The position numbers were made by a program, and so were the translations under genes. Of a DNA stretch of 64,000 nt, positions 33,985-46,359 are shown piece by piece. The stretch's first letter is position 1; each line of letters begins with the position of its first letter. This DNA is from Ancylostoma caninum. Lineage: Eukaryota > Nematoda > Chromadorea > Rhabditida > Ancylostomatidae. The notes below the pieces were generated by a model that was not told the origin of the DNA, did not search any database, and saw only the letters and a program-made list of their open reading frames with translations. The DNA lies in the NCBI GenBank assembly GCA_037903475.1, contig JBAJFG010000572.1, positions 124,001 to 188,000 on the forward strand, read 5' to 3'.

Positions 33985-35165
33985 CTAGAGGTTCGGCGCA
34001 TCCGTTGTAGTGTTATTTGTGTATTCTTCAAAATATTTCGGTAGAAGTGGTTGTCGATTGCAATTCAAGCAAGCGACCTTGTTGAGTTCTGCACCTGCCT
34101 CTTCTTGTAACCTCATTACTCGTTGTTTGCGGCTGTTGGCAACGTTCTTGCAGTTTTTCACTTGATGAAGTGCTTCGTCCTGCTCTTCCACTGTATGTAT
34201 GTTCACTTGAAGGAAGACAGAGTTTGAAAAACTATGAATTACTGCTTCCTATTATCCTCGAGTGGTTCGAGCAGTCATATAATGATGCTTCGTGAGACCT
34301 ACAAGAAAAGAACAATCTAGGGTGAGAATGTCGAGTTCTGCTTCTCGTGCGTCAGATACGAGTGCGTGCATCCCGGTCAGTTCTGCATTAGAGAGACTTG
34401 AACGGCACAACGGACGAAATGGACTTCGTTGATGAAGCCTGAAGCTTGAAAAAAAGTCAACTTTAGTGAGGAAAGTCGGAGAGTCGAGAGGATATTGTGG
34501 GAAGATGGTATCAAAATACATTGATAGGGAACATAATTACGATGCTAAACAGTGATAGGCGCATGAAAGGAAAGCAATTTTCATCTACTCTATTTTCGGA
34601 ATTTCGATGGCTCTGATCTCCAAATTGGCGGAAACCCCTGCACTTCTTCTCACCCCCTCCCCCACTCCCTCCTTAATTGCATGCGCCACTGATTTTTACC
34701 TGAGCACTGGAACACAGGGTCTTTGTATGGAGGTGCGAATCGCTTTGTATACATAAGTCACCTGTATGTTGTATACAGTGGCGGGTGCAGGAAGTGGGCG
34801 AGGGGTTTGGGAGAGAAGGTGGGGTAACTGCCGTTTTGGAGACCCAGATGGAAAATAAAAATAATGAGATAATTACTTTTAATAGTAGACAATTAAAAAT
34901 AAATATTCAATTGTCATAATAAAGATAAACATTTGAAAATAAATTAATACACGATTTTCATTCGTTTTATAGAGCAATTTTAGAAAATCTCAGAGGAGTG
35001 GAATGCTATGGCCTATGCTTTCCAACGCCCGGATTTATGAACAAACGGACGAGGTTTGCTCTCTTCTCGCTCGTGCTCTTGGCGGGTAACGAGAACTTAC
35101 CTCGAAAATACCTCAAATCTTTTTGCCTGTTTAATGAATGCCAACTCTATATCCACGGAAGTAAT
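33985..35165 (-). CDS. Unidentified protein, three phase-consistent exons (5' end missing)
   Basis: Exons in transcription order: 35101-35165 (acceptor ATGTAG, donor GTAAGT), 34299-34444 (or starting at 34438), 33985-34205, ending in TAG. Phases agree at both junctions. The product is about 140 residues as seen: an amphipathic segment, then a charged helical stretch (EEQDEALHQVKN, MRLQEEAGAEL), then a CLNC pair near the C-terminus. I do not recognise the family. Exons further upstream are expected, because the first listed exon has an acceptor and no start codon. Confidence 0.55.
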
Positions 35166-35699
35166 CTACATGTATGAAAGTAGCAACTTCCTAGCAATAT
35201 TCATGAATACGGGCATGGAACACTGCCAATGACAAAGGCTTGTAGGTGCTGAAAAGAAGCCGAGCACTCCCCGAATGACTCACAGTTATGGGAGATCTAT
35301 ATTCAAGAATGGCAGAGCTAGAACTCGCGAAAAAGGTGGGAAGATAGTGGTGATAACTGCCAAATTATTCAGAAAATTGCAACAGTTGGATGAGATTATT
35401 CGGGCCCCACTGCCAAACCATTTGCTCACACATTTTGAAAGACACTTTCGAAGCACTTCCCATGAAATCTAAAAAAAACGTGAAACTTGGTCCGGCCTTT
35501 TTTCGACATCTGCTATTTGAAATCAAAATATTTGCGAACACCACTCAAATGTAGTGGATCCCCAAATAAATCTCAACACGCTAAAAGAAGCCACTCGCAA
35601 AGAATGAAATACATCGGCTTTTCCTATTTATGGACTCAAGCAGCCTTTCACAATACTAGCCGAAAAGAATCGATGGACATATGAAATCAGCAATCTTTA

Positions 35700-36060
35700 G
35701 GCGCAAGCGTTTCTGGAGATTTACTTTTCAAGATAAGAAAAAAAGGATTTGCGTACCAATGAACAAGCTGGGGTTAGAGATTATACAACATTTAGATGCA
35801 ACGCTAATCGCTGAGCACATTTCTATTACGAGCTACGTACTAGGAGACACACGTGGTGGCTATCAGATGGGATCCCTTCCTAAACTGGATTCATGAACAT
35901 CCCTCGGAATCTTGTGACCTGCCTCTTTATTAGAAAGAAGTTCAGATTGGTTCAGAAAGAATGAAAAAAAAGATAGGATATAATTGCCCGTAAACAGAAT
36001 TTATGAAACTTTGCTAGGAAAAGCGGTCAGTTCTGGATAAAGGGCACGTACACGTAACCT
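35700..36060 (+). other. Short open frame of uncertain status
   Basis: A plus-strand frame ending at 35896 reads as a plausible peptide (GLEIIQHLDATLIAEH) but has no recognised family and no clear splice junctions. It may be part of a gene or chance. Confidence 0.15.
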
Positions 36061-36096
36061 TACCGGTGACGTTTGTGAGTTCCGGAGTCACCGTAG

Positions 36097-36230
36097 TTCC
36101 TGGGCCCGCATGCATCATTGAGATTACCCAGGGTAAACATGCGAACACGACATAAATTTACCCATCGCCAACGTGGGCGTCAACACGTTTACACGGGTAA
36201 TCTCAATTATGCATCCAGGCCCTGGTGGCC
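36097..36230. repeat. Palindromic repeat, copy 1 (GCATCATTGAGATTACC core)
   Basis: Left arm CATCATTGAGATTACCC and right arm GGGTAATCTCAATTATGCAT are inverse complements around a spacer. The same structure recurs at 40221-40345 and 42655-42774. No coding capacity. It is probably a short MITE. Confidence 0.75.
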
Positions 36231-37534
36231 GTGAATAAAACAAAAACACGAGCATCATGCTCGTTTTCGCTGCGCATTGTGCAGTGAATGGTGTTGTCGT
36301 GAAGTGCAGCAAATGATGTGTGATGCATATGCACCGCGCCCGAGGTTCTGAGTATCATGGACTTCAAAAGGAAAGCCTCACATCTTTAGACCAGTCGTGG
36401 TCACGGGGGGAGGTTGGGTTGGGAGAGGGGTGCGGGGAAAAAAGGGAAAAAACTTCGTTTTAGGGGGGGGAGGTGATCCCTCAGTCCACCACTGTATGCT
36501 ACTTGTAATCATTATCAATTGACAGCATTATTTTGCTTGAATTATCTTGAAATGTATCATTATCTAACTATTGCCATATATAGTAGCAATAATTATCAAT
36601 GCCAGTAAGGCAACAATTTTTTTATAACTTATGAAAGATATTTCTGAAAATTCCCGACCCACACGAGAAGAGGCGACCCAATCTCGCTCCAACTGCCTTT
36701 GGAATGGCAAATGCTCCCATCGTAGTGGTCTAACATTAAGCCGTAGACGTGTTTCAAGTGAAAATTTTGAAAAGTTAGGAAAATGCTTGCCCTACAGTGT
36801 GTGCTGTCAGGTAACTATTTTCTATTCGTTGGTTTTTGCTGTATTTTTGGTGGGAAAGATGTAATTATTCATTGGATTTTGTACTGATTTTTGCAGTAAT
36901 GTTCCTAAATGAGGACGGAAACGGACAAGTAAGTCTTGTATTTAATGAACGTACTCGTATGCCTCCTTCCCTTACGGATGAGCACAGAGAGAGGCATATT
37001 TCTACGGTTCTCTTGTCCGTATAAGGGTTTGTTCTGCAAAATGATGAAATGAACTTTTTATTTGATTTTCTTAGTAATTTATCAGTAAATCGATCGAGAC
37101 CTTATGCCAATGCCGAACAAAAACTTGTTCAAGTCAACTAATGGTTTTGTTCGAATAGATGTGCGCAGAAAAGTGATATACTTAAAGCATGAATCTACAA
37201 CATCAAAGAAACCAGGAAAATCCTGAAGCTAGTGCGGATAGGAAAGGCTTTGAGGGAATGACTAGTTCTGGGAGTTGGCGAATTTACGTTGAAGAGAACT
37301 AACGAGCCCATGTAGTAACTCCGAAATGTAGCCGGATTCTGGGGGACTGCAGCGATGACAAAACGTATGCACGGAGTGCCACGGTCGACTCCACGTCAAC
37401 AACGCACTCGAAAAATGCGCGGAATGTGAGTGTTCGCACAGAGGTGAGACGTCGAACTGGGCTGGATCGCACTCGCACGTACCAGTAACCGAACCAGCTG
37501 CGGTGGCGGCGAATTGGCCGGGTGAAAGCAGTGC

Positions 37535-37822
37535 TTACGGGCGAAATCCGATAACATCGAAGCGCCCGTCAATCTCGGCTCTTTCGCCTCTGTTTCGCGG
37601 CCAATATTTGCGTCCAAACTTACGCAGCAGCTCATCGGAAGTGAGCCGGAGGAAGTGCTCCGCGAGCCATAACGGCCGGCGCGGACGCGGATGAAAACGC
37701 GAGCCAGTGGGGTCGGGAAGCTCGTGGTTGCGGACGGGAAACGACAGTGAACCGCACGGAGCGGCGTGTTTCGTACGATCAATAGAACCAAGATAACAAC
37801 TGCATCGCAGTCAAATATGGAA
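37535..37822 (-). other. Candidate internal exon, unidentified
   Basis: A minus-strand frame without its own ATG is open from about 37822 to a TAA at 37535. The segment WLAEHFLRLTSDELL is followed directly by a strong GTAAGT donor near 37645. Composition (Arg/Pro-rich, GC-rich codons) looks coding. The upstream acceptor and downstream partner exons were not resolved, and the overlapping plus-strand frame is likely its shadow. Confidence 0.35.
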
Positions 37823-39004
37823 AAGTGCAGCAAGGGCGAGATTAGGACGTCAAAAACCTGATGACACCACGTTACTACGACAGCGATGCGAGCAGAAGCT
37901 AGCGAAGAGCGCTCTCTTGTCTAGTACTCCAGAAAGACTCACGAATTTCCAGAGTGGGGGCTGCAGAATGCCTTTAAACTACACATAAACACAATCCTCA
38001 TCAAATTCCCAGGACATTTCGCCCAAGGGACAGCCTGCGAAATATGCCTGGACTAGCATCCATGGAGCAATAACCGATCGAAACCAAGTTAACAGACTAA
38101 CTTTCGCGTGTTGTCCCCCCCCTGAAATCACATAGACTATAGAATAGCCAATCAAGCTAACCATCCTTGGTTTCTCTAGTTAACGTTTCACGAATTCCAT
38201 TCCTGGAGAACATGGAACTCGTCCCTAGTTTTCTGAGTCCAGAAAACAAGAGTCGAGCAATCACTGCGTTCAGAACTTGGGCCGTTCAGATCTTCCTTCT
38301 GAGATGGAACAGTTCGATTCTGGCATGTCGGAACTCTGGCCCTCGTTAGGGTCCTCGAAATATCTGTATAACTATTAATGGATCTCGAAGGCATAGGATC
38401 TAGACACAATGGCTACGCCATTTCGAGATAAGAAGAAGAAATCTGAGCTATTCCAACAACACCTTCAACAATGTGTTCTCTTCACTTATGAAATGATGAA
38501 TATTCAGATATAGGTAGAATAGGGGGATTAAGAAAGACTCCCATGACAAGCGCGTTATAGAAGGTGCTTACAGCTACAACTAGCCAGTAAGTATCAGCCA
38601 GAACGAAACCCTTCACAAAACTTTTAGAAATCATCATTTTCGTAGTCACATTAGAGATTAGAGGCTACCAACATACAGAACATACTTGAAGCTCAAGAAT
38701 TACCCAGAATTGGGAAGATATTAAATGCAGCAGGACCCCCAGCTGTTTAAAAGTTTCGTGACTTTTAGAAAGGCAACAGAAGGATGGGAAAAAATTTTTT
38801 GGAGGTGATGACTTGTGAGGAGGTTCAGTGGTAAATCCATACGTATGTATATCAAAAATTCCGCTGATTTCCGAAGGCGCAAAAATTAGTTATTTTACGT
38901 GTTGGGCGTAAATTTCGAATCAATGACTCATTGGAGGCGTAATTGTTTTTTAATAGTTAAGCATGAGTCAGGCCAATGAAAAAAAAAACTCCACTGCTCG
39001 GGTC

Positions 39005-42000
39005 CTATGCGTATGCGTCTCGCCTCATTGGATAAGTTAGAACAGGAAACAGGTAGATTGGATGAGACTGAAAACAGTGATATCAAAGAAATGTGTGGAC
39101 ACGTAGACAATCAGAGTGAATGAGGGGTACCGCGGGTGAGCAGGCATAGCCCACCTGAATTTCCTGTACCTGGCTTTATTTACCCCTCCCACCTTTAAAT
39201 TTCAATTTGAGACCGAGCTCAGTGAGCAGGATCCTTGGAACCAACGATTGGTTTCAAACTCAATCTGAGGAGCTTTCCTCCTCTATGGAGTTCCCCATCA
39301 CCGCCTATGACGGTGACGTCGCAGTGAGCAATGCTTGCATACTTTTTATAGCGCCAAATCCCGCTTAGTTTTAATCCCACCATCGAATGTTATCTAATCG
39401 AGAAGTGAAGCAGCTCAAAACCCTCCATCAGATCAGCAATGACCTAGCATCGCAAATTTTCTTTCTATCTGCTGCAGGGATGGAATTGGGGGTTAGCATA
39501 CGTGGTCAGTAGAAAAGATGTTTTCCAAATGCGATGTGCGGTTTTTAAATGCTCAAAAAAATCAGGTTTTCATAATATCGGGACTTCAAATTTCTAAACA
39601 ATATCAATCGAAAAGTTTTTGGCGTTGTTAAATAACCACGTTGAATATTTGAAGGAATTCCAAAGGAAACGAAGGAAATTCCGGAGGACCATGACATAAG
39701 TAGAACGTGCTTGGTTTGCTCAGCCAGCGATGGCAGTGGTTTTGATATGAATCGAGTGAGAGCGGCCCTTCACTGGCGCTGTGGTCCTTGTCATGGGCCC
39801 AGAATTTTGGTCGCTATACTCTTCGATGAGTATAGCAGCAGCGTCAGTGCTTTTTGAGATAACAAAGGAGGACCAAAGGCATCAAGTACAAGATTGGTTC
39901 AAGCACCTCTCTTTGAGGATGCACTGGTTCGGTTTCGGTGCAGACCGGTAGCAGTGACAAACCACCGTCAATTATAAGGGCTGGATCCAGCTGAGGATTA
40001 CGATTGGAAGCAAATTTCCAGTCTGCAACTGCAATGAGACAGGAGATGAGGCTGCCTTGATGGCTCTTCCACGCAGCACCTGGATGTTCGACAAATGTGA
40101 GAGCACACAAAAGAACTGCACCGTTGGAGCGATGGTAGAGCCGCTCCGTCGCAGTATGGTGATGGTGCAGTTGTTAAAAATGAAAGATATCGTCGTCTGA
40201 GGTGGATATGCTGGAGTTCTCCATGCATCATTGAGATTATTCAAGATAAATGTATTAATAGCACACAAATTTATCCGTCACTAACAAGGGCGTTGAACGT
40301 TTACCCTGGGTAATCTCCATGATGCATCCAAGCGCAGGCCCCTGGAGAACAACACTTACGTAATGACAGTTTAGCATCGACAAAACAGCGCAAAAGCTCC
40401 AGCTTTCGAGGATCAGCATGTGTAAGCGTGATTGCATCTCCGGTCTTGCGGTAATTTCCCATGAAGCTCTGTACAATATCATCTACGGTGTACATTCTAT
40501 AAATTAGCTAACATTGAAATTTGGAAAAAAATAAATGACGCATAAGTAAAGCGGGCTTTGGGGATTGCAAATGACAGACATCATGAGGTTTAAAGAAAAT
40601 ACCTCAGTCCACCGCTGTTTCCAAAAGTTCCAAGTAACTCGAATTATCAGGAAACCGTGATCACAATTACATACGTTACTTCCTGTGAAACACCAAAAAA
40701 TCCCATCTGAACCCCTTATTTTGTGAAGAATTTGGGCCGAGCATCCACAGGATAGCGACACATCTGCCACAAATGCATCACGTAGCGGCACGCTCGGTGA
40801 TCATTCCAGCACAGTGGTGGAGTCGCCTTCGAATACATAGATGTTCAGCCCTGACCCTCCGCAAAATAAGGAACTCAAGGATGGTTTTTGAGCATTTATG
40901 TAGGAGGACATGCAGAAGCGGAGGACTAAGGGTTTGAGAGGATAACTGGGATATCCATCAAAGAGAATTATTGAATGAGTAGAATTTAAAAAATAAAGCA
41001 ATTAAATTATGAATTTAAAATTTAAACTGATCAAAAAGTTAACAAGTAACGGATGTAAAGTATTAAAAGCAAATATTCAGAAAACACTAAAAAATAAGCG
41101 GTTGAAAATGAGCAAAGAAAAATTTCTATCAATTTTGTGAAATAAATCTTGAAAATTCCGCCAATCCATTTTCCGGGGAGAAGGGGAGGGTGAGAGGAAG
41201 GAGAGGTATTGGGGTGTACTAATGAGGTTAGCGTGAGCTTACACTGCATACTCCTATAATAAAGGTATCGGGTCGGGTATCCAATACATAATAACTTCGG
41301 TTTGGAATCAAAAAATAAAGCTGACGATTTTAACAGAGAGTTGCAAAAATAAGGTCCTCAACATCGCAATTCTCCGGGAAGAACGGCAGTGTGGACCAAT
41401 CTTTGGCCCTCAGGTTCCATCACCAATTACGTCGCGCGCATGAGGCGAATGGTCGCGACAATTGCCAGAGCAACGAAAGTCACCGGAACTCCCGAGGGAG
41501 CACCAGAGCGCCGCCATTCGTCCCTTCTCGATTACGAAGTCAGCTGAAGGCAGATTTTCAGCAGGAGATGACTGAGTGCGGGACCAGCACGTTGGCACAT
41601 GAAGAATGACATCCCCAGGGCAGTGTATCATCGACGCCTTGTATGATATCCAGAAATGGTCGGACGGGAGTCGCATGGGGCCCCGCACACCAGCCCCGCG
41701 CCCCCGGCTGACGCATTTCATTATTTACGTACAGGAGCAGGATGAGTGTACTGGGCCGAGAGTTCGTAAAGCAAATGGAGATACTGGTGTCAACAGAACA
41801 GGAGGATCATGGAGCTGGACATGAGGCTCAGTACGAGCGGGCACTTCCATTTCCCGAGAAAATGCGCCTTGTACAATAGCTCAATGTCTGGCACGGATGG
41901 ATCTAGGTGCGATATGAAGGCTTTTTTCGGAAAGGAATGTAATTGCTCGGCATCGGGCCGACCACCGATGCCAGCGTAAAGGTCGTGGATACGCGTGTCA

Positions 42001-43793
42001 CGAAGAACTCGAGAAATGCACCAGTTCGCGACCTCGTTTCGCGCGACCCTTAGATGACTAATGCGGAACCACGAAGCGACAATCAATCGCCCACAGCAGA
42101 AATGAGCGCCCGATGCGTAACAGCACAGCGAAACATGCACAAGAAAAAGTGAAGACAGCACGCGATGACTGAGGTACGACGGCCGGCGAGCTGTGCGGGG
42201 CCGTTTCACCACTTGTGCTTTCCAAATATGTCGGAGGATGAGCGGAGTGAGCGTGCGGAACGACGACGCGCAGACACTCGATGTATCACGCCGCGAGGCC
42301 CGCGCCAGATGCGTAGAGCGGCCAGGGACGCAGCGCTACAACAACACACGAATTCTGTCGGAATCAATCTCGGGTGTGCGTCGAACTGGAGATGAACATG
42401 CCCGGTGCGTCCGGCTGAGTCCACGAATGCGACCTGCGATGTTCGCTTTACTTTGAATTGTCAGTCGCGCGTGTCCATGTATCCATGGGTGTTTCCGGGA
42501 AAATCCTGAGTTTCTGGCTCTATCAGAGTGGATGAGTCTCTCGCGCGAATCTGATACACCTCGTTATTTTCTGAGACATATTGCCTTAACAAACTGTATC
42601 CATTTTTGCCCAGAGAACTCTGCTAACTTTTACGAGCAGGTGGGTCGCAACCTTCGCAAGCATCATTGAAATTACTCGGGGTAATCGTGTTGACATCCGG
42701 GCTAATGATGGGAAAACTGAGGGAGTATTAACACGTTTTTCAGGGGTAATCTCAACCATGCATGCGGTCCCAGGAAACGCTCGTGAACACAGGATCTGTA
42801 TTGGGGTTCGTGAACGTTCTCGGAAAGGCCGTAACCCGTGCATAAGTCCGAGATGGGCTAGCCTCTCAAGTGAAAATTGGAGCATTTTATTTGAGAATTT
42901 CGTTATAGCAAGAGAAGTAAATTGATATCCACAACAATGAAGTAGAGCAGTTTTTGTCCGGAAATCTCGTCCCTTCTGAACAAGCTGCAAAGTTGCAATC
43001 TTCCCGGAAAGGTTTATAAATTCCGCTACTGGTCTTTATTCGACCTACTTGAGGTATACGTAGCTATCCTCGATCATGTTTTGTGAGACATTCTAAGTGA
43101 GCCTAAGTTTCAGCATGTCTAAAACGGCCGAGTTTTATCAGTGAGATTAATTTTGCCCGGGAAATCCCATACAAAGTTTAGCCCTTGGCAATAATACCTT
43201 TCCAGGCCTGTTGTAATTTTGGTTAATTAGAGGGAGATGGTTAACTTATCTTAGGTTTTTTACACTTATTTTTTAACAAAACAAATCTTGTTGGCTGAAT
43301 TTGATCATGTTGGACAAGCCGTAATTTAGCAATTTCAATGATGTTACCGACTAAACAAGAATAACTCACGGTGGGCATATCTGATCCATGCACTTCCATG
43401 ACAGATTTAGAGCATTCCGGAGTGGTACTTCGTTACTGTAGATGTCAACTTCATATTTTTGCTTACCACCCGTTAGCATAGCATTTGGGCGGGCCATCCA
43501 GTTGAGGGTCTGGAAACTGCTCTTCTCGCGAACTTTCCAAAAATGGCAGTTCAGCATCTATTCAGTTTTTTCCTGCGGTAAGTGTTTGTACATAAACGCA
43601 TCGCTCTGTGTACTCACCTCCCACGCGCGGTAGATCTATACATTTGGTACATTTAACAGCCAACGCGCCACCATTTGCCCACGAAGGCACGCGCGTCTTA
43701 TAATCGCGCAACAGATTAGCTGCATTTTCCTTGAAAATTCTATGTGTATACCATATGTGATTGAGTGGTGCAGTATAGTTCGAGGTAAATTCA
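39005..43793 (-). CDS. Unidentified multi-exon protein with paired cysteines
   Basis: Phase-consistent exons in transcription order: 43618-43793, 43467-43557, 43370-43435, 40360-40496, 39907-40115, and a likely terminal exon 39005-39067 ending in TAG. The first three contain CTKC, CYANGC and MDQIC cysteine pairs. The fourth reads YTVDDIVQSFMGNYRK. The fifth is a hydrophobic, probably helical domain (FVEHPGAAW, ISCLIAVADW). The intron 43436-43466 is only 31 bases. The 2.9-kb gap between the third and fourth exons carries a palindromic repeat and may hide further exons; the 5' end is not found. I do not recognise the family. Confidence 0.55.
40221..40345. repeat. Palindromic repeat, copy 2
   Basis: ATGCATCATTGAGATTATTC on the left and GGGTAATCTCCATGATGCAT on the right, as in the copy at 36097. 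It lies in an intron of the unidentified minus-strand gene, directly after a donor site. Confidence 0.75.
41391..42456. other. GC-rich region with coding-like frames on both strands
   Basis: Frames at 41391-41609 and 41606-41824 (plus), 42228-42395 (plus, starting MSEDERSERAERR) and 41790-42212 (minus) have protein-like composition. None shows a recognised family or phase-consistent junctions. The plus frame starting at 42228 could be a first exon and is highly charged. It lies in the large gap between exons 3 and 4 of the minus-strand gene, so some minus frames could belong to that gene. Confidence 0.2.
42655..42774. repeat. Palindromic repeat, copy 3
   Basis: CATCATTGAAATTACTCGGG on the left and GGGGTAATCTCAACCATGCA on the right, the same layout as at 36097 and 40221 but more diverged internally. 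Confidence 0.7.
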
Positions 43794-44405
43794 CTGTTAA
43801 CCAACTAAGCACTGCAGCACATTCAGCTAACAAAGAATGAGAAGAAACTAGTCCCCCGAGACCCGTGATAAGCTTATTAGCGGGGAAATACTGAAGACTC
43901 CACCCTAGCGGGTGTGGCATACCTTATCTCAATTTTTCAACAGCACAAAGAACGTTTCGGGGCTGCTACTATCTCAAACAAGTGCTGAACTACGACCCCT
44001 CCCCTCACTGACTTTCCTCTGGAGTGGAGCTACGACCGAGGACAACAGCCCAAAATAAACCCGCGCGCTCCCACGGAGGGTCCGCAACATCATTTCCGGC
44101 GGCGCAGTCTCTGATCGCGCACACTCATGGCTGTGTGGTCTTTGATGCTCATTATCGAAGTCCTGCGACGGATGAAATCGCCACGAAATGAGAGTGCTAG
44201 TTGCTTCAGTAAGGTGAAATTTCTAGTGCAGGGGAGGGGGTGCTTCCCTAGAGTTGAACGAGAAATTCTTTAAAATTTTCAGAAGGAGGTGAAAGGTTTG
44301 GCCTCGTGACGTTTGTCACCTATTGTTGACCAGTTTGAAACAGTATTCCAAGGGCCAAACAGTATTCTTAAAGTCCAATTTGGCCAGTTTGATCGAGCAG
44401 GAAAC

Positions 44406-45691
44406 ATGCCACGTAGCCCTCCACAGGAGTTCTGTAGCAATTGTGGAAAACGGATTCGTAATCAGCGTCGCAAACTGCATCTGACTAAACACATTTCCTT
44501 GTGAGTCGTCATTCCCCCATATAAAAGATAAAAGTGACATAAGTGACGACAGAAAGCTTTTTTTGCGCAGCATCACATTATCCTACGTAATTTCCAGGAG
44601 CATCGCTGGACGCAAATGGTCGCACACACGGTTTAAAGGCAGCACTCACGGAAATTTTCACTTCTGAAATGAGTCGCTTACCATGTAGCCGGCCGCTGGA
44701 CAATCGCAACAGTAAGTTGAACACCTTGAAGGGCCACCTACCTGCGAAGATACTGCCGTGGACACATATGCCGCTCTGGCCATTAGGGTTCCGTCGCGCC
44801 AACTAACGCCTTTGACAGGGTGTGTGCATGTGGTTCAGCGGGGGCGTGTCTGTGAAATTCGTACCATTTGCAGGGTTCCGTGCCGGGACCCATCACGGAA
44901 CACTCGTCCGCGCTGTGGACACACATGAAAAACCGCCATCTTTTTCTGTGTTTTTCGCGTGTTTCACGCTATATCATTGTTGTCAATGAGTTCATCGCCC
45001 CTAAAAACCCCGATATACTGCGAAATCTTCAACACAAAAATTTCCGTGAGTGCTGCCTTTAAAGAGCTGGGAATTCTTCCCTTACGAATTGCTCCGTATA
45101 ATGTCTCAATTTAGCGCAGGCGTTTGGTAGAACGAAGAACGAGGAAACAATAAAGAGTGCATAGGAGGTGATAAATCTAGCCTCAGCTTCAATACATAAG
45201 CGATGATAGTAGGAAAGGCTTCTTAGTGAACAATGGCAGGAACAAAAACGGTTCCTTATTGAAGAATTAGATTTCGTTGGTTACAAATGCCTCAAGAATT
45301 AGTGCGGCTTTCTTCGCGAGTTGAAAATTAAGCTTCTTGAACGAATTTTTCATGTAAACAATCCTCTTTTTTCACTTGGTAAAGGTGCTATGGAAAATTG
45401 TATTCACATTCACCATCACATGCCTTGCCACTTCGGAAAAGCTTGGAATGCAGCACAGTCATTCCACGATCTCGACGAAATTTTGGCTGAAGAAAACACA
45501 GCAAAGCCAAGTCGTAAAATATTTGAACAATTCAAGTAGGAAGATGCAATCCTATAGGTGAAGAGGGAAGAGCTCTACGATTAAATCTCCACGACCAGGA
45601 ACTCTTGGGAGCATTGGGAGGGAAGACAATTGACCAGATTCCTCAGAAATGGAGCCTGCTCGTTTTGCTGCCGAAAATCGGTGGAAAGTGA
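44406..45691 (+). CDS. Zinc-finger-like protein, unidentified, with an in-frame stop
   Basis: Exon 1 (44406-44500) starts at ATG and encodes FCSNCGKR...LHLTKH, a C2H2-like finger (C-x2-C-x11-H-x3-H), ending at a GTGAGT donor. Phase-consistent continuations are 45227-45510 and 45558-45691. The second exon reads EQWQEQKRFLIEELDF and then meets an in-frame TAG at 45300-45302, after which the same frame continues coding-like. Either a very short 27-base intron removes the stop or the gene is damaged. A TTAA-flanked MITE (44633-45062) sits in the first intron. The product is unidentified; nucleic-acid binding is inferred from the finger alone. Confidence 0.45.
44633..45062. mobile_element. TTAA-flanked MITE family A, copy 2
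   Basis: TTAA then AGGCAGCACTCACGG on the left, and the inverse CCGTGAGTGCTGCCT then TTAA on the right. The interior is closely similar over its full length to the copy at 12389-12807 (for example CATGTAGCCGGCCGCTGGAC). No coding frame is conserved. Confidence 0.88.
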
Positions 45692-45882
45692 ACAATGTTC
45701 CTGTCTGAGAGTTCATGATGACCCATTTGGCCAATCGTCATGCTCTTCTGAGCCTTCTGACAGGAAATACCATGGTGGAACGGTCCATATTGAAGAATTC
45801 AAGAGTTTTTTTTTAGCGGGTAAGAAATGTATGCGCTTCCTGAACGATGTAAATAAAACCACAAATATCAGCGAATATGTGC

Positions 45883-46125
45883 TCAGACATTCGGACGTTT
45901 GGAGCGCCGGTGAATCTGCCCACTTTTGACCGATGCAGGCTTCCGGTAGGTAGTCGCGAGTGGAGCAGGAATACTTGTTGAAGGTGCGGATGAAGCAGGA
46001 AAACTTGCTGTGAGCACGCATGAGACAGGGTATATGCAGGTTAAAGGCAGTGTGTCACCTCGTTTTCGTGTCTGAGCTTTTACCAGATTCTGAATTTCCT
46101 GGACACGCTGAATCCAACGGTACAC
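45883..46125 (-). CDS. C-terminal two exons of an unidentified protein
   Basis: Exons 46059-46125 (after an ATTTTAG acceptor) and 45883-46007 (after a GCTCACAG acceptor) join in phase. They encode a basic amphipathic helix (WIQRVQEIQNLVKAQTRKR), then a Ser/Pro/Thr-rich stretch and a basic tail ending in TGA at 45883-45885. Upstream exons were not found. The LINE beginning near 46360 lies only about 230 bp upstream and may have separated or removed them. Function unknown. Confidence 0.45.
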   Translation of the reverse strand: MYRWIQRVQEIQNLVKAQTRKRGDTLPLTCIYPVSCVLTASFPASSAPSTSIPAPLATTYRKPASVKSGQIHRRSKRPNV

Positions 46126-46359
46126 CTAAAATGTTGCTCATTCTGGCTCTGCACCGACGGTGAGCGGTCGTGTGGACTTTGCCTTCTGCTAACCCTTCCG
46201 GCCATCCTATTGATCCTGGACCCCTATATTAGGGCATTTACTTAGTCTAGCCCACCTGTCGTCAGAATTATTAGATCGTCTTCTGCTTCGGATTCAGAGG
46301 GTTACTCTTCTAGTGCCGTCAGCCAACTTGTACTGATCAGCTCTCAAAACTGCGATACC

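Noticed and set aside
33960..34020. tRNA-like A box (TAGCGCAAACGGT) in the plus strand
   Set aside because: No B box or closing acceptor stem follows, and the bases overlap the end of a phase-consistent minus-strand exon.
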